From Acidobacteria bacterium 37-71-11 (GTDB lineage Bacteria > Acidobacteriota > Thermoanaerobaculia > Thermoanaerobaculales > Thermoanaerobaculaceae), in NCBI GenBank assembly GCA_002279285.1, contig NCBR01000101.1, forward strand, positions 1 to 11,901: a DNA stretch of 11,901 nt, in the 5' to 3' direction. This document shows, one piece after another, positions 8,193 through 11,901 of the stretch. Position numbers and translations under genes: made by a program. The notes under the pieces were generated by a model. That model ran no database searches and had not been told where the DNA came from. It saw nothing but the letters and a program-made list of their open reading frames with translations. The first letter of the stretch is position 1, and each line of letters opens with the position of its first letter.

Positions 8193-8517
8193 CTCTGCGC
8201 CATCTCCCGCACGATCGACTGGACCTCGGCCGGGTACCCTTGAGCGCCGGGAAGTTGCGGCCGACCTCGGAGCGTCTCTCCTGGAACACGATGACCGCCC
8301 CCGGCCAGCCGTGCTGTTCGGCTGCGGCCTCGACCCCGGGGAGCAGCTTCGCGAACTCCTCGGCGTGGGGCAGCCAGGAGTTCCAGAACACCAGCACCAC
8401 CGGGCCGCGCGACAGCAGCTTCGGCAACGAGAACGCCGCGCCGCCGGCGATCTGCAAGTCATCGGCACCGCCAAGGACGGCGGCGGCCAGCAGCAGCGGG
8501 ATGGCCGCGAGCCTCAT
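8189..8517 (-). pseudogene. Thioredoxin-like exported protein, frameshifted
   Basis: The frame from ATG at 8517 gives a signal peptide (MRLAAIPLLLAAAVLGGA) and a TlpA/thioredoxin-like stretch: FSLPKLLSRGPVVLVFWNSWLPHAEEFAKLLPGV (split here: FSLPKLLSRG about 29-38, PVVLVFWNSWLPHAEEF about 39-55) and AVIVFQE (about 74-80). It then runs into meaningless sequence and stays open far into the next gene. In the adjacent frame the sequence YPAEVQSIVREMAQR ends at a TGA (8189-8191) that overlaps the M23 start as GTGA. Adding one G to the GGG run (plus-strand ccc, 8237-8239) joins both parts as NFPALKGYPAEVQ, giving 109 residues. So either a one-base deletion or a sequencing error. The usual CxxC is replaced by WLPH and there is no cis-Pro segment, so even the repaired protein would not be a normal disulfide reductase and is shorter than TlpA proteins. 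Confidence 0.65.
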
Positions 8518-8543
8518 CGTGCCATGCTAGCAAATTCGACCGG

Positions 8544-8580
8544 ATCCCGCGTCGGGCCGGCGCACGGCCCGGCGCGGGGT
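8544..8580 (-). terminator. GC-rich hairpin between sigma factor and thioredoxin-like gene
   Basis: Arms 8544-8559 and 8565-8580 form a 16-position stem with a 5-base loop; read on the minus strand, 14 positions pair and two are A-C mismatches. It begins about 10 bases after the sigma factor stop and is followed on the minus strand only by a weak TCGAATTTG tract. It is well placed to end the sigma factor transcript, but the T tract is poor and read-through into the next genes is possible. Confidence 0.4.
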
Positions 8581-8589
8581 GGCACCGGC

Positions 8590-9240
8590 TCAGTGCAGCC
8601 GCGTCGCGGCGGCGGGCTCGCCCCCGCCCGCAAACATGGTCGCCAAGTCCAGGTTCTCGGAGCGCAGCCGGTGCGGCCGCTGGTGCAAGTAGTTGTAGCG
8701 CACGCCGTAGGAGAGCAGGGCGCCCTCCAGCAACCTGCGCCCGCGGTACAGGCGCGACATCACGGTGCCGACGGGGATCGCCAGGATGTCGGCGATCTCC
8801 TTGTACGCGTACCCCTCGATATCCGCGAGCAGGACGACAACCTTGTAGTTGTGCGGTAGGGCGGTCAGGGCGCGCCGCACCTCGCCGTCGAGCGTGGACT
8901 CCATCAACTCCTCCTCCGGGGTCCGGGTGACGGTGGCGGTGGTCGGGAGAACCGCCGACTCGAACGTCTCTTCGAGTTCGGCGAAGTCCACCTGCGCCGG
9001 AAGTTGCTTGCGCCTCCGGTACTCGTTGATGAACGTGTTCTTCAGGATCTTGAACAACCACGCCTTCAGGTTGGTGCCGGGGGAGAACGACGCGTAGTGC
9101 CGGTACGCCTTGAGGTACGTCTCCTGCAGGAGGTCTTCGGCGTCCTCCGCACTGCGCGCCAGGCGCAGCGCCGTCTTGAATAGCTGGTCGCGGTAGGGAA
9201 GCTCGGCGTTTTCGAAGTTCCAAACACCCTGTTCGTTCAT
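8590..9240 (-). CDS. ECF sigma factor, SigR/SigH-like
   Basis: Extracytoplasmic-function RNA polymerase sigma factor, 216 residues. Region 2 covers about 17-80 (LARSAEDAEDLLQETYLKAY, then GTNLKAWLFKILKNTFINEY); region 4 covers about 118-175 (LADIEGYAYKEIADILAIPVGTVMSRLYRGRRL, about 138-170, with the helix-turn-helix). NTFINEYR and GYAYKEIADI...GTVMSRL.RGRR closely recall actinobacterial SigR/SigH, which govern thiol-oxidative stress with a zinc anti-sigma partner. I chose ATG at 9240 over an in-frame ATG at 9282 because GGAGG (9246-9250) sits five bases before it and because the upstream ATG lies inside the promoter. A C-terminal tail of about 40 residues (RYNYLHQRPHRL onwards) follows region 4. 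No anti-sigma gene is adjacent; a hairpin and a thioredoxin-like gene follow. The stimulus and regulon are unknown. Confidence 0.93.
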   Translation of the reverse strand: MNEQGVWNFENAELPYRDQLFKTALRLARSAEDAEDLLQETYLKAYRHYASFSPGTNLKAWLFKILKNTFINEYRRRKQLPAQVDFAELEETFESAVLPTTATVTRTPEEELMESTLDGEVRRALTALPHNYKVVVLLADIEGYAYKEIADILAIPVGTVMSRLYRGRRLLEGALLSYGVRYNYLHQRPHRLRSENLDLATMFAGGGEPAAATRLH

Positions 9241-9259
9241 GCTCGCCTCCACGCCCGGT

Positions 9260-9289
9260 ATGCTAATTGAGTCAGAGTTCAAATGTCAA
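9260..9289 (-). promoter_or_regulatory. Housekeeping-type promoter of the ECF sigma factor gene
   Basis: On the minus strand a perfect TTGACA -35 box (9284-9289) is followed by an 18-base spacer and TAGCAT (9260-9265) as -10 (17 bases if TTAGCA is used). Transcription would begin near 9253, giving a leader of about 13 bases holding the GGAGG site for the ATG at 9240. The AT-rich patch contrasts sharply with the GC-rich surroundings. It does not look like a SigR-type GGAAT/GTT promoter, so simple autoregulation is not evident. Confidence 0.65.
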
Positions 9290-9299
9290 TACCTTGACA
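9284..9299. promoter_or_regulatory. Palindromic operator candidate on the -35 box
   Basis: TGTCAATACCTTGACA is a perfect 6-4-6 inverted repeat; its left arm is the complement of the -35 box of the sigma factor promoter. A protein bound here would cover the -35 element and block RNA polymerase. The other arm is also a TTGACA on the plus strand, but no -10 box follows it there. The binding protein is unknown. Confidence 0.4.
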
Positions 9300-9441
9300 A
9301 AACCTGGACGCCGTCGCAAGGACGGGGTCTGCGACGCCCCCAGGCGGAAGGGTCGGCGTCAGCGACGGTTCGGCGTTGGCGGCCCGCCGGCGGCGACGGG
9401 CGACCGGGGCGGGGCGGCGGCAGCGGGTCAAAACGGACACA

Positions 9442-9470
9442 GCCCGGCCCGCCGGAGCGGCGGGCCGGGC
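9442..9470 (-). terminator. Terminator of the nuoN-atp gene block
   Basis: Perfect 12-base-pair inverted repeat (9442-9453 with 9459-9470), 5-base loop whose end bases can also pair. It starts 41 bases after the atpE stop. On the minus strand it is followed by TGTGTCCGTTTTG, a short and displaced T tract. Its position, between atpE and the sigma factor promoter, supports termination here. Confidence 0.6.
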
Positions 9471-9511
9471 GAACTCGCTTCAGTTCGGGCGCGGCCGGGC
9501 GGCCGCGGGGT

Positions 9512-9835
9512 TCACTTGCCGAGGATCATGAAGGCGATCACGAGCGCGTAGATGACCAGCGACTCGATGAACGCCACGCCGAGCAGCATGGTGATGCGCA
9601 CCGGGCCGGCGGCGCCGGGGTTGCGCCCCATGCTCGTGCACGCCGAGGCCACGGCCTTCCCCTGGCCGAACGCTCCGGCGAACGCCGCAACGCCGAGCAC
9701 CAGGGCGGCCGCGATGAACTTCCACGCGTCGCGCATTCCGGATGTTCCGGCGCCACCCTGGTCGGCCGCGAGAACGGGAGCCGCAAGGCTCAGCAGGACC
9801 AGCCCAATCATCACCACCAGCATCTTCTTCCTCAT
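9512..9835 (-). CDS. atpE: ATP synthase Fo subunit c with N-terminal signal peptide
   Basis: Rotor-ring subunit of the F-type ATP synthase in the inner membrane; carries the coupling ion past subunit a. 107 residues against about 80 in most families: the first 24 residues (MRKKMLVVMIGLVLLSLAAP, VLAA) look like a signal peptide cleaved after VLAA. Helix 1 is about 37-64, the polar loop RNP is at 71-73 and helix 2 is about 80-105. The ion-carrying carboxylate is Glu91; Gln58, Ser92 and Tyr96 line up with the ligands of Na+-binding rings, but Leu93 stands where Na+ rings have Thr, as in proton-type cyanobacterial rings (FMESLTIY). Helix 1 has Ala and Phe at several usual Gly positions. The start has an excellent AAGGAGG site. 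It follows atpB by 31 bases and is the last gene before the terminator. Confidence 0.96.
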   Translation of the reverse strand: MRKKMLVVMIGLVLLSLAAPVLAADQGGAGTSGMRDAWKFIAAALVLGVAAFAGAFGQGKAVASACTSMGRNPGAAGPVRITMLLGVAFIESLVIYALVIAFMILGK

Positions 9836-9839
9836 CGCG

Positions 9840-9849
9840 TTTCCTCCTT
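9840..9849 (-). promoter_or_regulatory. Strong ribosome binding site of atpE
   Basis: AAGGAGGAAA lies four to seven bases before the atpE ATG and is the strongest Shine-Dalgarno match in the window. It fits the need to make many more c than a subunits from the same transcript and decides the start in favour of Met1 over the nearby Met5. Confidence 0.75.
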
Positions 9850-9866
9850 CGCGGGTTTGCCCTTGA

Positions 9867-10613
9867 CTAGTGCTCCTCAGCCACGGCTCCGGAGACGTAG
9901 ACCGTGGTCAACATGACGAAGATGAACGTCTGGATGAGGGCCCCGAGGACCCCCAGGCCCATCATCGCGGGGACGAAGAACGGCAGGATGACGAGAAACA
10001 TACCGGTGGCCGTGTGCTCGCCGAAGATGTTGCCGAACAAGCGCAGGGCGAGCGAGAGCACGCGCGCCAGGTGCGAGATGATCTCGATCGGCACCATCAG
10101 CGGGAACAGCCACCACACCGGCCCCACGAACTGTTTGGCGTACTTGACAGGACCCAGCCGGCGCAGTCCCACGATGTTGTAGAAGAGGAACGCGGTCAGC
10201 GAGAGGGCGAACGTCGTGCTCGTGTTCGCCGTCGGAGGCTGCAGGAAGAAGATCAGCCCGAACGCGTTCGCGATGAAGATGAAGAAGGCGAGGGCCATGA
10301 TGAACGGCACGAAATCCCGGCCGCGGCCGTGCCCGACGACGTCCTCCGAGAGGTTCGACAGACCCGAGAGCAGCAGCTCGAGCGTCTGCTGCAGGCTCGA
10401 CGGACGCTCGAGCGAGTAGCTCCGCCGGGCGAGGAACACGAGCACCGCCACGATGACGACGACGAGCAGCGCCATGATCACATGGTCGGGGAGCCAGACG
10501 CCCGCCTCCCCCTCGACCCCCATCGCCTTCTGCCACCCGGGAGCGGGCACGCCCAGCAACGCCACCAGCAGAGCGTTCACCGGGTGGAACAGGATCGAGA
10601 GTTCATGGTGCAC
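9867..10613 (-). CDS. atpB: ATP synthase Fo subunit a
   Basis: Stator channel protein that feeds protons (or Na+) to and from the c ring; inner membrane. 248 residues, near normal length. Several membrane helices are visible (about 43-63, 103-124, 133-150, 166-185, 200-245). The essential Arg of the family is Arg191 in LSLALRLFGNIFGEH; Gln228 in GALIQTFIFVMLTTVYV is the conserved partner in the last helix. The start is GTG at 10613, which overlaps the end of atpI by 11 bases and has a GGGAGGG site (10623-10629) nine bases upstream. The N-terminal VHHELSILFHPVN and the downstream atpE agree with this. Confidence 0.97.
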   Translation of the reverse strand: MHHELSILFHPVNALLVALLGVPAPGWQKAMGVEGEAGVWLPDHVIMALLVVVIVAVLVFLARRSYSLERPSSLQQTLELLLSGLSNLSEDVVGHGRGRDFVPFIMALAFFIFIANAFGLIFFLQPPTANTSTTFALSLTAFLFYNIVGLRRLGPVKYAKQFVGPVWWLFPLMVPIEIISHLARVLSLALRLFGNIFGEHTATGMFLVILPFFVPAMMGLGVLGALIQTFIFVMLTTVYVSGAVAEEH

Positions 10614-10986
10614 CGGCGCCTACCCTCCCGGAACCGCGCCCGGCGGACCCCGCGCTCGCGAAGCTCATGGTGACCAGGAAGCACGCGACGCCCACCGCGA
10701 CGGCCCAAAGCTCGATACGTCTGCGCATCAGGTACCAGCCGACGAACAACCCGCCCCACAACGCCCACCGCGCTGCCCCCAGCCCGACGACACCCCGCGT
10801 CAGATGGGGTGTGCCCGGCTGAAGCATGCGGCCGAACAACCCTTCCAGCAAAAACGCGTTGATGATACCGACGCCGGCGGTGATGGTCAAGGCGAGCGCG
10901 TTCCACGGCCCGCCGAGCCAACCGGCGACCCCCGCCGCGGCGAGCGTGAGCGGGATCCCGGGCCGCAGTGCGTCCCTCGCCAACAC
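10603..10986 (-). CDS. atpI: ATP synthase subunit I (AtpI family)
   Basis: Small membrane protein of 127 residues placed before atpB, as ATP synthase subunit I genes usually are; the family is thought to help c-ring assembly. Four hydrophobic stretches are seen, about 11-26, 29-47, 66-85 and 91-109, with a Gly/Ala-rich polar tail. Sequence conservation in this family is low, so the call rests on size, topology and position. GTG start at 10986 lies one base after the preceding stop; the 3' end overlaps atpB by 11 bases. Confidence 0.8.
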   Translation of the reverse strand: MLARDALRPGIPLTLAAAGVAGWLGGPWNALALTITAGVGIINAFLLEGLFGRMLQPGTPHLTRGVVGLGAARWALWGGLFVGWYLMRRRIELWAVAVGVACFLVTMSFASAGSAGRGSGRVGAGAP

Positions 10987-10987
10987 C

Positions 10988-11254
10988 CTAGGCCCCCCTG
11001 TTACCGTTCTTCGCCGCCTCGTCCTCCTCGCGGCCGATCCGAAGCGCGGTGCGGATCGCGTTGAGAAACCCTCCGGCGATCCCGAACACCGTGAAGGCGA
11101 CCGTCAACCACGGCGCCGTCGAGAAGATGCCGTCGAGCCAGCGCCCGAAGAAGAACCCGATCGCCATCGCGATCGGGAACGCGAGCCCGATGGACGTGGC
11201 ATCGGCGATGCGCCTGATCGAGGCGGCCGAGCGTCCACGGCGTTCGTCGCTCAC
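10988..11254 (-). CDS. atpZ: AtpZ-like small membrane protein of the atp locus
   Basis: 88-residue protein with two membrane helices (about 21-40 and 49-68) framed by charged ends. Motifs IGLAFPIAMAIGFFFGRWLD and APWLTVAFTVFGIAGGFLNAIR match the AtpZ/AtpI family (ATPase gene 1), whose members lie at the head of atp loci and may act in assembly or cation handling. The GTG at 11254 overlaps the nuoN stop as GTGA and has a weak GAGG upstream. A longer open frame extends back into nuoN but that part is a shadow of nuoN. Confidence 0.85.
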   Translation of the reverse strand: MSDERRGRSAASIRRIADATSIGLAFPIAMAIGFFFGRWLDGIFSTAPWLTVAFTVFGIAGGFLNAIRTALRIGREEDEAAKNGNRGA

Positions 11255-11901
11255 GGCAGCCTCAACACCCCCACCGTGGCGCGCGCCGCCGCCAGGAACG
11301 GCGCCGGGAGCATCCCGATGACCAGCACCGCGGCGCCGCACACCCAGATGACGCGCTCGGTCCACGGGGCGGCGACCAGCTCCGCGGGCTCGGCCCCTTC
11401 ACCGTCACGCAGGTACATCTGGAGCACGATGCGGAGGTAGTAGTAGAGCGAGACCGCCGACATCAGCACCGCGACCACCACCAGCCAGACGTACCCGGCG
11501 TTGACGGCCGCGGCGAACAGGTAGAGCTTGCCCATGAACCCCGCCGTCGGCGGGATGCCGCCGAGCGAAAGCATGAACAGGAGCATGCCGAACGCGGCGG
11601 CCGGATGCCGCCGAGCGAGGCCGGCGTAGTCCGAGACGGTCTCCCCGGCGTACCCCCGCGACTCGAGCATGATCACGAAGCCGAACGCGCCCAGGTTGGT
11701 CACGGTGTAGACGAGCATGTAGAAGAGCACGCTGTTGGTCCCGCTCGGCCCTCCCGCCACCAGGCCGACGAGGGCGTACCCCGCGTGGGCGATCGACGAA
11801 AACGCCAGCATGCGCTTCACGTTGTCCTGGATCAGCGCGGCGACGTTCCCCCAGATCATCGTGAGCGCGGCGGACACCCCCACGAGCCAGATCCACGACG
11901 G
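11251..11901 (-). CDS. nuoN: NADH-quinone oxidoreductase subunit N, C-terminal part
   Basis: Proton-pumping antiporter-like membrane subunit of complex I. Only about the last 216 residues are in the window; the frame stays open through the right edge, so the gene is partial at its 5' end. Diagnostic segments: GNVAALIQDNVKRMLAFSSIAHAGYALVG with the conserved Lys of the half-channel, LFYMLVYTVTNLGAFGFV, GLARRHPAAAFGMLLFMLSL followed by GGIPPTAGFMGKLYLF, and VLMSAVSLYYYLRIVLQMY. These separate NuoN from the NuoL/NuoM paralogues. It would be the last gene of a nuo operon, and its stop overlaps the AtpZ-like gene by four bases. Confidence 0.96.
   Translation of the reverse strand, partial: PSWIWLVGVSAALTMIWGNVAALIQDNVKRMLAFSSIAHAGYALVGLVAGGPSGTNSVLFYMLVYTVTNLGAFGFVIMLESRGYAGETVSDYAGLARRHPAAAFGMLLFMLSLGGIPPTAGFMGKLYLFAAAVNAGYVWLVVVAVLMSAVSLYYYLRIVLQMYLRDGEGAEPAELVAAPWTERVIWVCGAAVLVIGMLPAPFLAAARATVGVLRLP

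Noticed and set aside
9241..9282. Upstream in-frame ATG at 9282 for the sigma factor (14 extra residues)
   Set aside because: It lies between the -35 and -10 boxes, so it would not be on the mRNA; the ATG at 9240 has GGAGG at good spacing.
9312..9336. 7-base-pair inverted repeat with 11-base loop upstream of the sigma promoter
   Set aside because: Short stem, long loop, no T tract and no gene to which it obviously belongs.
11255..11365. N-terminal extension of the AtpZ-like protein into nuoN
   Set aside because: Residues are Arg/Gly-rich shadow of the nuoN coding strand; the family starts at about the GTG at 11254.
11553..11618. 16-base direct repeat ggatgccgccgagcga, copies 50 bases apart within nuoN
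   Set aside because: The copies are read in different frames as normal conserved NuoN sequence (LSLGGIPP and LARRHP), so this is likely coincidence of GC-rich codons.

Overview
This is a strongly GC-rich bacterial chromosomal segment with every confident gene on the minus strand. Reading from the right edge leftwards, the order is nuoN (cut by the edge), an AtpZ-like gene, atpI, atpB (subunit a), atpE (subunit c), terminator, promoter, a SigR-like ECF sigma factor, a hairpin, a broken thioredoxin-like gene, an M23 peptidase, a GHMP kinase, hutU and a very large NtrY-like histidine kinase. The last ~525 bases (1-525) hold no gene I can defend. I see no insertion sequence, phage gene, CRISPR array, tRNA or rRNA.

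Block 1 (9512-11901) is energy metabolism. The end of complex I subunit N overlaps by 4 bases the first of four ATP synthase Fo genes, and the Fo genes are themselves overlapping or closely spaced. A strong GC hairpin after atpE ends the block, so the F1 genes and the b/delta stalk genes must lie elsewhere. A split atp locus and a c subunit with a cleavable-looking signal peptide suggest Acidobacteriota (for example Thermoanaerobaculia-like) or a deltaproteobacterial-type lineage. This placement is an inference from gene order and composition only.

Block 2 (8590-9289) is a single sigma factor gene. Its own promoter has a perfect TTGACA -35 box lying inside a 16-base palindrome. The protein resembles the thiol-stress sigma factors SigR/SigH, but no anti-sigma factor gene follows it.

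Block 3 (526-8517) looks like one tightly packed transcription unit: thioredoxin-like gene (apparent one-base frameshift, no redox cysteines), M23 envelope peptidase, GHMP-family sugar kinase, urocanate hydratase and the histidine kinase. Junctions are overlaps of 4, 8 and probably 4 bases plus one 23-base gap. Functionally it is a mixture of envelope, sugar phosphorylation, histidine catabolism and signalling, so the linkage may reflect packing rather than one pathway. The kinase has no response regulator next to it on the downstream side within this window.

I did not find a clearly new defence or mobile system. The points most worth checking are the multi-sensor kinase and its apparent CTG start, the one-base frameshift in the thioredoxin-like gene, the SigR-like factor without an anti-sigma gene, and the coupling of complex I to the Fo genes.
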